DNA of 64,000 bases from Amphibacillus marinus (GCF_900110345.1 NZ_FODJ01000001.1:620001-684000); one strand, 5' to 3'; counted from the first letter of the stretch, positions 19,001-28,331 are shown. Translations and numbers: made by a program. Notes: a model not told the origin generated them from the letters alone.

Positions 19001-19597
19001 TTGATTGTTTTTTATGAGCTGATTAATTTCTTTCTCTTCCTTAAGTGCATGATTAATCTCAGGCTTAGATCCACCTTTTAAGTATAGTTCTCGCATTTGA
19101 TCATCCAAACCAGTTAACACTTGACGTAGTGTACTTATCCCTGAAGCTGCTGAGAACAAGTTCTCATTAGCATTGTCTTCACTTAAAAGTAAGCTCTCCC
19201 CCCCCTCGCGTAACCGTTCATGATCAAGAGCAAACATATTTAAAAACTGTGCTTTTGATAAGCCTGCTAAGAAGTTGTGAATGAAGTGATCATCGATCGG
19301 TTGACTTTCGAGATTAAGCACTGTGTTTTTCAACCCTTTTCTTCGTACAAAAGCCAACGATTCATTTCGACTATTTCTAAGTACACCTCCTACTCTAAGC
19401 TGTTGATTAGTATATTGAAAAGCATCTTGTGTTTGTTGTGGAAATCCATATAACAGATTAGTAATGGAACGGAGAATGGTGCTCTTTCCTGCTTCATTCG
19501 GACCATATAAAATATGAAATCCATGATGCTGATTAAAATCTAAACTAAAGTCAGTGAAATGGCCATATGCTTCCAGATTAATAGACTCAAAGCGCAT
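16058..19597 (-). CDS. yhaN: SbcC/Rad50-like AAA ATPase YhaN
   Basis: ATG 19597 (GGGAG 8 nt upstream) gives 1179 aa. Walker A GPNEAGKST near residue 40, long coiled coils for about 900 residues, then the ABC signature region LSGMSDGTLDQLYLALRIAS, Walker B PFIVDDILVHFDD and a switch His in FFTHHTRM. No CxxC zinc hook is visible, unlike classic SbcC. The partner YhaO nuclease ends 4 nt upstream of it, so the two are co-translated. Expected role: DNA end processing or repair. Confidence 0.9.
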   Translation of the reverse strand: MRFESINLEAYGHFTDFSLDFNQHHGFHILYGPNEAGKSTILRSITNLLYGFPQQTQDAFQYTNQQLRVGGVLRNSRNESLAFVRRKGLKNTVLNLESQPIDDHFIHNFLAGLSKAQFLNMFALDHERLREGGESLLLSEDNANENLFSAASGISTLRQVLTGLDDQMRELYLKGGSKPEINHALKEEKEINQLIKNNQLNQRDWIAIEQTYLNAQTQLSQLKDALKSLKIKELKFKRLEQTLPKVAERQKLIAKLSGMEAVPLLPIDTPRQRVEYTKLKQEAVNQLDNCEIELKQIEAEIMRIDIPEAIIKHTVLIEELNRELKTYQGQKKEYPILINKLTDIEQHLYTLLKALDPTQKTLTAIENYRIPVEDERMIRSLSHTFPQVNQALEQANKQVKILDAELKKQENVLAQLGAVADFSALERNLKQAREEGKLEQLISQAKLDLEQLEGEIANKIGQLSLWSGTEEQLSKLNIPNLPTTIKKYEERILALQQRQHNNKLAIESVEQDIAMRTTRIREIEAAVSIPTEQELFSLRQYRDQSWLLIKKQLNHQVVSDAELQQFSHAESLETIFEASMNKADQSADTMRQEAERLGERNKLTIDIQAGTDKLAQLKQKDQQYTNELQACEHDWKTEWAEAEIEPLTPTEMFDWLKRYDKIVELTFEKHNKIKKLHHLEQLNETLQTMLKQELSRFIEVPNATSLSHLMDEADRIIKDLLAKVSDRKHVFSRINSINEEQDQALFEQQAAKKKLEEWYENWSVSLTKANLDQSVSPLIITELLEHYRHCVNKYDEMRQTRVQATELKKQLTNFKKRAEPLITIANVHGELSGADLMVDYCYQKLNSAKKDQEQLAVLKKQREMIIYNEESTNQTIDKAEQGLNQLMTQAGCSTIEELEAIELKSRQKMQLHEELVLIEKQLVEWGNGLSLDEILAEAGRTTYEEAHSELTTIDFEINRLDNERSTLEQNYGAIKRDYNDKVTGTNVEALKATEEKQALLAKIEQLTDQYIRYRLAVVLLKRGIEHYREQNQNPIISRASMLFQRLTLGSFNSITIDFDEKDQPILQGVRDNGGRVMLSGMSDGTLDQLYLALRIASIEKYVNENEPIPFIVDDILVHFDDQRSKETLKILFELSKQTQVIFFTHHTRMLALMGDSVDQQAYQEIELRQPLYSLKREDK

Positions 19598-19601
19598 CAA
19601 A

Positions 19602-20864
19602 TTAACTCCCTTCTTGCATTTGGATTGCATTAAGAATTAGTTCTTCAGCATCAGTTAAACGTGCTGCAATTAATTTAGTTGAGTTAAAATTAAACTGATC
19701 GGATTTGTTCTTTAACTCATAAGGTAATGCATTGGCAATATCTTTAAACTCCGCTAACAAAGCTTGCTGTTCATCCTCGTTTGCAGTAATACTTCTAATG
19801 TATTCTAAAATGACGGCAATCGGGGTGTGACTTTCTGCTAATTCCTCCAAAGCAGTCCACCTTGTTGTCTTAATTTCGACCTTTTCAATCCAAACATCAC
19901 CAAATTCCAATGACAATGACCGTAACTGATTAATAAGGTGCGTTTTCTCAACAATTAGCCGTTGATGAATCTGGCTAGCACCAACAAAATGTAACCGGAC
20001 AGCTAAAAGACGACCATCAAGCGGGAGGCGAAGATGCTCAATATGCTCACGAGCAAGATGAATAACCTCGTCCATATCCGTGACCTCAGCCAGATCAATT
20101 TTACAAGTGGTCCACCTTAATACATCTAGGGAACGATGATAATAAGATGATACTTGTCCACCGATCACTTCGACAATCGTACAACCTTTTTCACCTTGTT
20201 CTCGAATATGACGGCCCTGAATATTTCCGGGGAATAAAACAACCGGCTCTTGTTCATGAACAATCTCTCGTTGATGCACATGACCTAATGCCCAATAATG
20301 GTAACCCTTTGCAATGAGCTCATCTAATGAACAAGGTGCGTAATGCTCATGATCCTCTCTACCAGTTAAACTTGTATGTAAAATACCTATGTTAAAATAG
20401 TCCGTAACTGGGTTGGGATATTCCACAGCTAAATTTTTGGTTACCGCTCTTGTCTCGAATCCTTGTCCGTGAATAGCTACTTTTAAATCTTCATTAATTA
20501 CTGTTTGTGGGAGGTCGACAGGAAATTCATATACATTACTAGGCAAGACTAATGCTTTAGTCATCACATTTTGCGCATCGTGATTCCCTCTAATTAAATA
20601 GACATCGATTGCTGCTGATTTAAGGCGCAACATTTGGTTAATAAAAAACAGTCCAGTATTATAATCTTTCCAGTCCCCGTCATATAAATCGCCAGAAATA
20701 AGTATAAAAGCTACCCGTTTCTCTATGGCAAGACCAACAAGTGCTTTAAATGCTTCTCGAGTAGCCAAGCGTATTTGATCAACTGGAGCACCTTCATATT
20801 TTTCCAAGCCCTTAAGTGGGCTATCTAAATGGATGTCGGCTACATGAATAAAAGAATAATCCAT
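19602..20864 (-). CDS. yhaO: Metallophosphoesterase DNA exonuclease YhaO (SbcD-like)
   Basis: 420 aa. All metal-binding motifs are seen: HVADIHLDSPL, SGDLYDGD, IRGNHDAQ, GILHTSL and ALGHVHQRE. The C-terminal about 150 residues are a capping and ATPase-binding region. Matches the Bacillus YhaO family; the pair yhaO-yhaN corresponds to SbcD-SbcC-like complexes. A strong purine-rich SD precedes the ATG. No yhaM homologue follows in this window. Confidence 0.92.
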   Translation of the reverse strand: MDYSFIHVADIHLDSPLKGLEKYEGAPVDQIRLATREAFKALVGLAIEKRVAFILISGDLYDGDWKDYNTGLFFINQMLRLKSAAIDVYLIRGNHDAQNVMTKALVLPSNVYEFPVDLPQTVINEDLKVAIHGQGFETRAVTKNLAVEYPNPVTDYFNIGILHTSLTGREDHEHYAPCSLDELIAKGYHYWALGHVHQREIVHEQEPVVLFPGNIQGRHIREQGEKGCTIVEVIGGQVSSYYHRSLDVLRWTTCKIDLAEVTDMDEVIHLAREHIEHLRLPLDGRLLAVRLHFVGASQIHQRLIVEKTHLINQLRSLSLEFGDVWIEKVEIKTTRWTALEELAESHTPIAVILEYIRSITANEDEQQALLAEFKDIANALPYELKNKSDQFNFNSTKLIAARLTDAEELILNAIQMQEGS

Positions 20865-21149
20865 AACCTTCCCCTTCTCTCTTAGTTATGAGCCTACTTA
20901 AAAATAGTAAGCTAACGTTAGATTTTTAAAAAATATCGCTTGAATACCGATTCAAAACGTTAACAAGCTCTTTTTATTATTTTGAAGCAAAGCACGGGCT
21001 CTGTCAATTTAGTTTATCCATATAATTGAAACCAGTTCATACCTTGCTGGACACAAAATAAGCTAATTCCATTCCTTAACTAGCGTTATCTAAAAAAGTT
21101 TAGTAGAATAAGGACATTGTGAGTTATTTTAGAAAGGAACTTAACCAAT

Positions 21150-21971
21150 ATGAACTATAAAATGATTGTACTTGATCTTGATGATACCTTGTTACGGGAC
21201 GATCATACAATATCGCCAAGAACATTAAATGCATTAATGTTAGCACAGGAACAAGGCGTAAAAGTTGTTCTTGCTTCTGGTCGACCGACATTTGGCATGC
21301 AAGCAATAGCAAAGCAGTTGAAGCTAGCTGATCATGACAGCTATATCCTGTCATTTAATGGGGGCAAGATCATTAATTGTCGTACAAATGAGGAGCTTTT
21401 TAGTAGTACCCTTACGTTTCAGGCTGTCAAATCACTTTATGAACTAAGTAAACGAGAAGATGTCTTTATTCACACATATGTTGGTGATGAAATTATTACA
21501 GAAAAAGACAATAAATATTCTAGAATTGAAAGTGAAATTACAGGTCTAACGCTAACCATTGTTAATAGTTTCATTGATAAAGTAACCAGTCCACCTGTAA
21601 AGGTACTAATGGTTGAAGATCCAGATAAGCTTGTCAAAGTCGAGAAAACCTTAGCAAATGAGCTTTCAGACCAATTTAGTATTATGAGATCAAAACCGTA
21701 CTTCTTAGAATTTACTGAACAAGGGGTTACCAAGGGGACAAGCTTAGCTCAGTTAATTAAAGCTTGTGATATTAAGCAAGAAGAGGTCATTGCAATTGGC
21801 GATAGCTATAACGATCTTGAGATGATTGAATTTGCTGGACTTGGCGTTGCAATGGGCAATGCCCCTGTTGCTATTAAAGATAAGGCAAACTTTGTTACAG
21901 ATACAAATATGAATGATGGTGTAGCAAAAGTAATTGAAGAGTATGTTCTTAATGAATCACTTATTGGTTAG
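21150..21971 (+). CDS. Cof-type HAD-IIB phosphatase (YidA-like)
   Basis: 273 aa. Motif I LDLDDTLL (nucleophile Asp9), motif II ASGRP, FNGGKI, motif III with Lys in VTKGTSLA, motif IV IGDSYNDLEMIE. The DDT variant of motif I and FNGG resemble YidA sugar-phosphate phosphatases. AAAGGAA about 10 nt before the ATG. Followed directly by repeat copy B. Confidence 0.92.
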   Translation: MNYKMIVLDLDDTLLRDDHTISPRTLNALMLAQEQGVKVVLASGRPTFGMQAIAKQLKLADHDSYILSFNGGKIINCRTNEELFSSTLTFQAVKSLYELSKREDVFIHTYVGDEIITEKDNKYSRIESEITGLTLTIVNSFIDKVTSPPVKVLMVEDPDKLVKVEKTLANELSDQFSIMRSKPYFLEFTEQGVTKGTSLAQLIKACDIKQEEVIAIGDSYNDLEMIEFAGLGVAMGNAPVAIKDKANFVTDTNMNDGVAKVIEEYVLNESLIG

Positions 21972-22003
21972 CTGTTAAGCAAATATAAACAGTGAAATAT
22001 GTA

Positions 22004-22244
22004 GAGGCTGGGACATAACTAAATATTGAAACAGGATATCCGAACATTCTGATTAAGCGTAGGTAAAATACGTAGACTCCTGTGGGAACAGCACGAGCTG
22101 AGGATCCACTGTGTGAAGTGTCTTTCTTCACACAGTTAGCCGAAGCCGTGCCCACGGAAAGCGAAGTGTTTTACCGAAGCGCTATACACTTTCAGACATA
22201 ATGTTCGGATTTTTCTTATCTAATTACTCTTTTGTCCCAGCCCC
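22004..22244 (+). repeat. Dispersed element, type 1 (copy B), no internal cassette
   Basis: 241 bp. Ends GAGGCTGGGACATAACT and ACTCTTTTGTCCCAGCCCC are inverted repeats. Nested arms follow: ATCCGAACATT with AATGTTCGGAT, and GGTAAAA with TTTTACC. The centre has CTCCTGTGGGAACAGCACG, GAGCTGAGGATCC and the hairpin ACTGTGTGAAG / CTTCACACAGT. The whole element can fold back as one long imperfect hairpin. The remaining gap up to the protease (22245-22715) shows only a 55-bp segment related to 5897-5958 and a palindrome at 22652. Confidence 0.85.
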
Positions 22245-22651
22245 TTTTTTCTATCAATCAGCTTAATAATACAATGTTTAACTATAGAAAGTAAAAAGTT
22301 AGAAGACAGTTTCGGTTCAGCGCGTGAAAGTGAAGAAATTTCCCTGACTAACACATATTGATTACTAATAACGCTCTAACACGTAACACCAAAAAAAATA
22401 GAAACGTCCGTTTTTTTAAAAAGATTATTGAGTGGTGAAATTGAATCTAGTAAAATACTCAACTTACGCATCAATATATTTAGGTTCAGCTAATCTACCT
22501 ATACAATTCAACCCATTTTTATAGAATTAAGTCCAATTTTGTCGTTAAATTACTTCATTGGTACTATTGCAACATTTTTCCAACTTAAATATACTAGACT
22601 TTATATTATCTATATGGCCAATAGATAGTATGAAATAATCTATGCTTTACA

Positions 22652-22667
22652 CTTTAAACGTTTAAAG
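22652..22667. promoter_or_regulatory. 16-bp perfect palindrome upstream of the subtilase
   Basis: CTTTAAACGTTTAAAG, centred 56 bp before the protease ATG. The CG centre resembles a LacI-family or CcpA operator, but the conserved G of cre is replaced by T. A likely operator; the regulator is unknown. Confidence 0.5.
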
Positions 22668-22715
22668 GAACTTGTATTTATTAAGATATCATTCTATTTT
22701 GGGGAGGATTGTCTA

Positions 22716-25700
22716 ATGAAGCGGCCGATAACTTGGCTTATATTGCTTACTGTAGTCTTTTTACAATTTCCAAATTCCAGTCATTTTGTTACTGCAAATG
22801 CAACAAATGAAAAATTACTAGAACTACCGGAGGAAATTTCAGAATCTTTAGAAGAATCAGTTAACGAAGAGACATATGATGATCTTTATCAACCTAATGA
22901 TATTGTTCGTATTATCGTAGAATTAGAAGAAGAGCCCGCCATCTCGTATGCAACTGAACAAGGTGTATTATTCAAGGAATTAAATGAGCAAGTTCAAGAA
23001 GAGCTGCAACAAGAATTACTTGACCAACAAGAAATCGTTATGGCAAGCATCCAAAATACAGGTGTGCAGTTTGACGTAGAGCACCAGTTTACCACAGTCG
23101 TAAACGGATTTAGTACAGAGGTTACCTACAAAGAGTACGATCTAATTAAAACGATTAATGGTGTTGAAAATGTTTATATTTCTAACGAATATCAACTGCC
23201 AGAAGAACAACAACCTGACATGAATTACAGCATTGACATTATCAAAGCTGCCCAAGTCTGGCAAGATTACGGTTACACTGGTGAAGGCATGATTATTGGC
23301 GTCATTGATAGTGGTATTGATCCTAATCATCCAGATATGGCACTTAGTGAAGATGCCGTTTTTACCCTATCAGAAGAAAAAATTCAACAATTACAGACAG
23401 AGCATCAGCTTGATGGCGTCTACTTCTCTAACAAAATACCGTATGGTTATAATTACATGGATAAGAATACACAAATAGTTGAGCAAGGCCCTTCCATAAG
23501 CAGTCATGGTATGCACGTCGCTGGTACAGTTGCTGCAAATGGTGAAATCACAGGTGTTGCCCCTGACGCACAGCTACTAGCTTTACGTGTCTTTGGTGAT
23601 GATCCGCTATTCCAATCTACTTATGGTGACATTTATGTAAAAGCCATTGATGATGCCATTATCCTTGGAGCGGATGCCGTTAATTTAAGCTTAGGTTCAG
23701 TTGCTGGCTTTGTAAGACCAACTGATCCAGAGCAAGAAGCAATTAGAAGAGTTGTTGATAATGGCATTATTGCATCAATCTCAGCTGGTAATTCTGCACA
23801 TTTTTCAAGTGCCATAACAAGCAATCACCCACTAGCTGCGAATCCGGATATTGGATTGACTGGTTCTCCGAGTGTATCTGCGGATTCGATTGGAATTGCT
23901 TCATTAGAAAATACATTTATTGAAATGGAAGGATTTGAATGGCGCTCAGATTCTGGACAAGGATCAGCTGCTTTCTTAGCATCCAATGATTACCACAAAT
24001 CTATTACAGAGCCCATAGAGATCATTCATATTGAGCATGGAAATGATCTGTCTACTCTTGAAACACGATTAGCCGAAGCAGATGTTGATGGCAAATTTGT
24101 TCTGCTACAACGCGGTCTTAATTTTATTGATAAAGCCTTGGCTGTTCAACAAGCAGGAGGCAGTGGTGTGATCGTTTACAATCACTCGGCTGGTTATATT
24201 AGCATGGCAACAGACAACAGAATTACTATACCACAGTTATTTATTTCAAGAACAGATGGTTTAAATTTCGTTCAATTACTTGAAAATGATGAGTTAGTCG
24301 AGCTCACATTTGCTGGCGATCCTGTTATTGAAGCAAATCCAGAGGCAGGTGCTCTTTCTTCCTTTACATCGTGGGGCTTAACACCAAATCTGGACTTCAA
24401 ACCTGAGCTCACTGCCCCAGGTGGAAACATCCTATCTACCATTCAAGGAGATAGCTATGGCCTTAAAAGTGGGACCTCAATGGCAGCCCCCCATGTGGCT
24501 GGTGGTGCTGCACTAATCCTTGAAAAAATTGATCAGGATTTCCAACTTGAAGGCTACGAAAGAGCTATATTCGCAAAGAACTTATTACTAAACACGTCAA
24601 CAATTGTTGATGATAAGAGTCTTTATAACAATCACTATCAGCTTGGCAATCCCTACTCCCCAAGACGACAGGGGGCAGGAATTATGGATTTACATGCTGC
24701 TTTAGAAACACCCGTCATTGTCACCGAACCATCGACTGGTGAAGCAAAGGTGAGTTTGCAAGAGGTCGATGACAGCTTTAGCTTTACGTTACAAGCAACT
24801 AACTTTAGTGACAATGACGTTTCATATGCCTTAAATGGTAATGTACAGACCGACTTAATTGTATCTGGACGTAATTTAGTTGAAGCGCAAGGGATTTTCA
24901 AAGCTGGGACGATTGCTTCAACTGCACCTTGGTTAGGTGAATATCCCATTACATTTTCAACTAATGAACTGAACATTCCTGCTGGAGAAACAGTTGAATT
25001 CACTGTTACTGTTGATCTAGCAAATACAATTGATTGGTTTTACGAGCAGCCTTTAGCTACACATTCACCAAATGGTTCGTTTATTGAAGGATTTATAACA
25101 TTGAGTAATGAAGCATTTCCTACGCTATCGATTCCATATGTGGGTTTTTATGGGCAATGGGATCAAGCGCCCATTCTTGACCAAAAACGCTATGAAGATG
25201 GCGCATTCCTTCCACACACTGGATTAGTTGATGAGGCTGGTTACTATTTAGCTCCTCTTAATGACTTAGAGGAACTACATGGTGAAACAAACATTCTTGC
25301 TTTTTCACCTAATGCAGATGGTCAAATTGATCAGATTGTTCCTGTTTTATCATTCTTAAGAAATGCCAAGCAAGTTCAATATAATATCCTCTCCGAAGAT
25401 GGTGCGTCGTTAAGAACAATTAAACGGGAAAATGACGTTAGAAAAACTTATGATACACCAGGTTACACTTATCGAAGTGATCGTGCATGGGATGGGACTG
25501 CAAATCGGAGATTCGTTGCTGACGGTCTGTACTATTATGAAGTAAAGACAGTTATTGATTTTGATAGCGCCGAGTGGCAAAGCTTTACCTTCCCAGTGCT
25601 TGTCGACACCACAGCACCTGAGATTAGTCTAGCTTATAACCCACAAGATAGCAGTATTGACTGGACGGTTGTTGACCATGGTTCTGGTCTAGCTGAAATA

Positions 25701-26522
25701 AGCATTTACGCCAATGGAGAGGAGATTGATCAGATAGACCTCTCGACAAATCGCATTGAGCAGACAGGAATTATCGATGTGTCGGACTTACCAGCAGATT
25801 CAACCGTGGAAGTTAGAGCACATGATCGGGCTGCAAATGGTGCAAAAGAAACAGTTAATGAGGTTAACAGCGAATCTGTTCCCTATATTTATATTACTGG
25901 ACCAGGCGTATTAAGTGCTCATGACAGTCATACGATTCAAGTTAAAGGTTACGTTGAATCACATTTCGAGCTTGATACTTTGACTGTAAATGAGCAAGTC
26001 ATCTCGTTTACTTATAATGAAGAAGGTGACCAATATAATTTTGACACTGAAACAAGCTTTGATCAAGATGGAGCGCCCGATATCTTCTTTGAAGCAACGG
26101 ACGTAAGAGGAAATAGCAACGCCATTAAAAGACAAGTATTAATTGATACAACTCCACCTACTTTAGCAATTGACATACCTGAATCTATTGCTCATGATGC
26201 AACAGAAGTTACACTGACGGTTACAGTAGCAGATAACTTCAATGCTTTATCACTTTACGTTAACGATAGCCATGAGTATGAAAAGTCATTACAAGCCCCG
26301 TATGGCGAATCTGATTTTGAAGATCATCTTGAGCTAACCGTTCAGTTGGAGGATGGTGACACTGACCTGTACTTTGAACTTGTTGACGTAGCAGGTAACA
26401 CAGTTGAAGAAGAGCTAACTCTATCAAGAGATGATCCACCAAAGGTTGAAGCACCAACATTTTCACTTGGGTTAATTTTAAAGCGTATTTTCACAAGTAT
26501 CTGGCGCTTCTTCCGCCCTTAA
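22716..26522 (+). CDS. Large secreted subtilisin-family (S8) protease with PA domain
   Basis: 1268 aa with a Sec signal peptide (WLILLTVVFLQF, cleavage near VTANA) and an I9-like propeptide to about 165. Catalytic triad Asp198 (GVIDSGID), His264 (SHGMHVAGT) and Ser588 (GTSMAAPHVAG), oxyanion Asn359. A PA insert (about 430-540) splits the catalytic domain, as in Vpr and lactocepins. After about 710 come several Ig/Fn3-like beta domains. There is no LPxTG; the last residues (LILKRIFTSIWRFFRP) are basic and hydrophobic and may hold the enzyme at the membrane or wall. GGGGAGGA precedes the ATG. Confidence 0.92.
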   Translation: MKRPITWLILLTVVFLQFPNSSHFVTANATNEKLLELPEEISESLEESVNEETYDDLYQPNDIVRIIVELEEEPAISYATEQGVLFKELNEQVQEELQQELLDQQEIVMASIQNTGVQFDVEHQFTTVVNGFSTEVTYKEYDLIKTINGVENVYISNEYQLPEEQQPDMNYSIDIIKAAQVWQDYGYTGEGMIIGVIDSGIDPNHPDMALSEDAVFTLSEEKIQQLQTEHQLDGVYFSNKIPYGYNYMDKNTQIVEQGPSISSHGMHVAGTVAANGEITGVAPDAQLLALRVFGDDPLFQSTYGDIYVKAIDDAIILGADAVNLSLGSVAGFVRPTDPEQEAIRRVVDNGIIASISAGNSAHFSSAITSNHPLAANPDIGLTGSPSVSADSIGIASLENTFIEMEGFEWRSDSGQGSAAFLASNDYHKSITEPIEIIHIEHGNDLSTLETRLAEADVDGKFVLLQRGLNFIDKALAVQQAGGSGVIVYNHSAGYISMATDNRITIPQLFISRTDGLNFVQLLENDELVELTFAGDPVIEANPEAGALSSFTSWGLTPNLDFKPELTAPGGNILSTIQGDSYGLKSGTSMAAPHVAGGAALILEKIDQDFQLEGYERAIFAKNLLLNTSTIVDDKSLYNNHYQLGNPYSPRRQGAGIMDLHAALETPVIVTEPSTGEAKVSLQEVDDSFSFTLQATNFSDNDVSYALNGNVQTDLIVSGRNLVEAQGIFKAGTIASTAPWLGEYPITFSTNELNIPAGETVEFTVTVDLANTIDWFYEQPLATHSPNGSFIEGFITLSNEAFPTLSIPYVGFYGQWDQAPILDQKRYEDGAFLPHTGLVDEAGYYLAPLNDLEELHGETNILAFSPNADGQIDQIVPVLSFLRNAKQVQYNILSEDGASLRTIKRENDVRKTYDTPGYTYRSDRAWDGTANRRFVADGLYYYEVKTVIDFDSAEWQSFTFPVLVDTTAPEISLAYNPQDSSIDWTVVDHGSGLAEISIYANGEEIDQIDLSTNRIEQTGIIDVSDLPADSTVEVRAHDRAANGAKETVNEVNSESVPYIYITGPGVLSAHDSHTIQVKGYVESHFELDTLTVNEQVISFTYNEEGDQYNFDTETSFDQDGAPDIFFEATDVRGNSNAIKRQVLIDTTPPTLAIDIPESIAHDATEVTLTVTVADNFNALSLYVNDSHEYEKSLQAPYGESDFEDHLELTVQLEDGDTDLYFELVDVAGNTVEEELTLSRDDPPKVEAPTFSLGLILKRIFTSIWRFFRP

Positions 26523-26539
26523 AAATAGGTAAGTTGAAA

Positions 26540-26955
26540 GAGCTTGGGACATAACTAAATATTGAAACTGGGTATCAGAACATTCTGACTAAGTACAGGT
26601 AAAATACGTAAACTTCAGAGGAACCGCACGAGCTGAGGACCCACTGTGTGAAGTGTATTTCTTCACACAGTGGGTGATGTTAGACTAAACTCGCCACGTC
26701 CTTTGACAACGTCTAACTGACCTACGTCCTATAGGCCCGAAGCCGTGCCCTTGGGTGAAAACGTGACACTGAATATGGAATGTTAGACTAAGTGCGCGAC
26801 GTCGTGTCGCAACGCCTAACTGACTCACATCCTGTGAGCCTGAAGATGTCACGTTTGTACCAGTGGTGAAAGCGGCTCTTTTTTGCTGAAATCATACAAA
26901 AATTTGCTTACAAACGCTATTTGATGAAGAACCATTACTCTTTTGTCCCAGGCTC
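26540..26955 (+). repeat. Dispersed element, composite type 1 plus type 2 (copy A), two cassettes
   Basis: 416 bp. Ends GAGCTTGGGACATAACT and TTTTGTCCCAGGCTC are inverted repeats. Inside: hairpin CCACTGTGTGAAG / CTTCACACAGTGG, a degraded cassette (GATGTTAGACTAAACTCG ...), then an intact cassette with outer GTGACA / TGTCAC, GTTAGACTAAG, GCGAC / GTCGC and CTCACA / TGTGAG. Next comes a type-2 right half (GCGGCTCTTTTTTGCTG, CATACAAAAATTTGCTT, CGCTATTTGATGAAGAACC) and finally the type-1 end. This looks like one element built from, or inserted into, another. No gene is seen from here to the guaC promoter. Confidence 0.85.
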
Positions 26956-27200
26956 TTTCTTCATTACTCAAAACTAATGAACAATTGCCATTTCTAATCA
27001 AGCCCTACTTAAAGGTTGCTAGAAATAACAAACATTACTGCACCCTCCTCATAGATAACAAATTTAATAATTTCTTAGCAATTGCATTTCCACGTTAACC
27101 ATTTCCTATAATAATATAAACCATTATTCTTTATTACAAGCAATCCCAACATCGTTTTTGCTCCGATTAATTTAGAAAAAGCACAGCTTAAACAATTTTT

Positions 27201-27229
27201 TTGACATCTTGGATATTTTCCTGTATATT
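27201..27229 (+). promoter_or_regulatory. Sigma-A promoter of guaC
   Basis: Consensus -35 TTGACA (27201-27206), 17-bp spacer, -10 TATATT (27224-27229), about 64 bp before the ATG. Confidence 0.75.
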
Positions 27230-27235
27230 ACGTAA

Positions 27236-27280
27236 TGGTCGAACAATATTATTAAAAATTATTAAAAATATTCGTTTTTA
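27236..27280 (+). promoter_or_regulatory. Possible PurR box pair downstream of the guaC promoter
   Basis: TGGTCGAACAATATT (27236-27250) and, inverted, TAAAAACGAATATTT (27266-27280) resemble the two PurBoxes (core CCGAAC) of Bacillus PurR targets. The CG-to-CG distance is 33 bp against about 30 expected, and each core has one mismatch. GMP reductase is a plausible PurR target. Confidence 0.4.
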
Positions 27281-27292
27281 GAGGTGTTTTAT

Positions 27293-28276
27293 ATGGAAAA
27301 TGTATTTGATTACGAAGATATTCAGCTTATTCCTGCAAAATGCATTGTGAACAGTCGCTCAGAGTGCAATACATCAGTAACGCTAGGCGGGCATCAGTTT
27401 AAATTACCCGTGGTACCTGCAAATATGCAAACAATAATTGATGAGAAGATTGCACGTTATTTAGCAGAGCAAGATTACTTTTATGTGATGCACCGTTTTG
27501 AGCCTAACACAAGAATAGCATTTATTAAAGCTATGCAAGCAGACGGCTTAATTGCGTCAATAAGTGTTGGTGTTAAGAACGAGGAATACACGTTTATTGA
27601 ACAACTAGCAAACCAGCAATTAGTGCCTGAATTTATCACAATTGATATTGCACATGGACATTCTAATGCTGTTATCAATATGATTAAATTTATTAAAGAG
27701 AAGCTTCCGAAAAGCTTTGTCATTGCTGGTAATGTTGGGACTCCTGAGGCGGTTCGTGAGCTAGAGCATGCCGGAGCAGATGCTACTAAGGTTGGTATTG
27801 GACCTGGTAAGGTTTGTATTACCAAAATTAAAACAGGCTTTGGTACAGGTGGCTGGCAGCTAGCTGCTCTAAGATGGTGCGCAAAGGCTGCTAGTAAACC
27901 GATTATTGCTGATGGTGGTATTCGTACCCATGGTGATATTGCAAAATCAATTCGATTTGGTGCCACAATGGTAATGATCGGATCACTGTTTGCAGGCCAT
28001 GAGGAATCTCCAGGAGAAACAGTTGAGCATAATGGTGAGCTCTTTAAAGAATACTTTGGCTCGGCTTCAGAATTTCAAAAAGGTGAAAAGCGAAATGTTG
28101 AAGGTAAGAAAATGCATGTTAAATACCGGGGACGACTTCAGGATACGTTAACGGAAATGGAACAGGATTTACAATCTTCAATTTCTTATGCTGGTGGACG
28201 TCATATTCAGGCAATCAGAAATGTTGATTATGTTGTTGTAAAGAACTCGATTTTTAATGGCGATAAAGTTTATTAA
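27293..28276 (+). CDS. guaC: GMP reductase
   Basis: 327 aa from ATG 27293 (GAGGTG 6 nt upstream; the longer GTG frame begins inside that SD). NADPH-dependent reductive deamination of GMP to IMP in purine salvage. IMPDH/GMPR barrel with no CBS insert; start [13 protein letters not shown], active-site loop [20 protein letters not shown] (catalytic Cys in VCITK), [16 protein letters not shown] and the flap with [13 protein letters not shown]. Its own promoter and terminator make it monocistronic. Confidence 0.95.
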   Translation: MENVFDYEDIQLIPAKCIVNSRSECNTSVTLGGHQFKLPVVPANMQTIIDEKIARYLAEQDYFYVMHRFEPNTRIAFIKAMQADGLIASISVGVKNEEYTFIEQLANQQLVPEFITIDIAHGHSNAVINMIKFIKEKLPKSFVIAGNVGTPEAVRELEHAGADATKVGIGPGKVCITKIKTGFGTGGWQLAALRWCAKAASKPIIADGGIRTHGDIAKSIRFGATMVMIGSLFAGHEESPGETVEHNGELFKEYFGSASEFQKGEKRNVEGKKMHVKYRGRLQDTLTEMEQDLQSSISYAGGRHIQAIRNVDYVVVKNSIFNGDKVY

Positions 28277-28286
28277 TTTTTCCACC

Positions 28287-28331
28287 AAAGAAGGACCTGA
28301 CTCATTGTCTGAGTGAGGTCCTTCTTTTTTA
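28287..28331. terminator. Terminator of guaC, probably shared with the convergent protease gene
   Basis: Stem AAGAAGGACCTGACTCA / TGAGTGAGGTCCTTCTT with a 5-nt loop and TTTTTT. It abuts the stop codon of the convergent CPBP gene. Confidence 0.85.

Noticed and set aside
19602-20864. Two-gene yhaO/yhaN set as an anti-phage system
   Set aside because: The pair matches the widespread housekeeping SbcCD-like YhaO/YhaN proteins of Bacillaceae, and no other defence genes are nearby.
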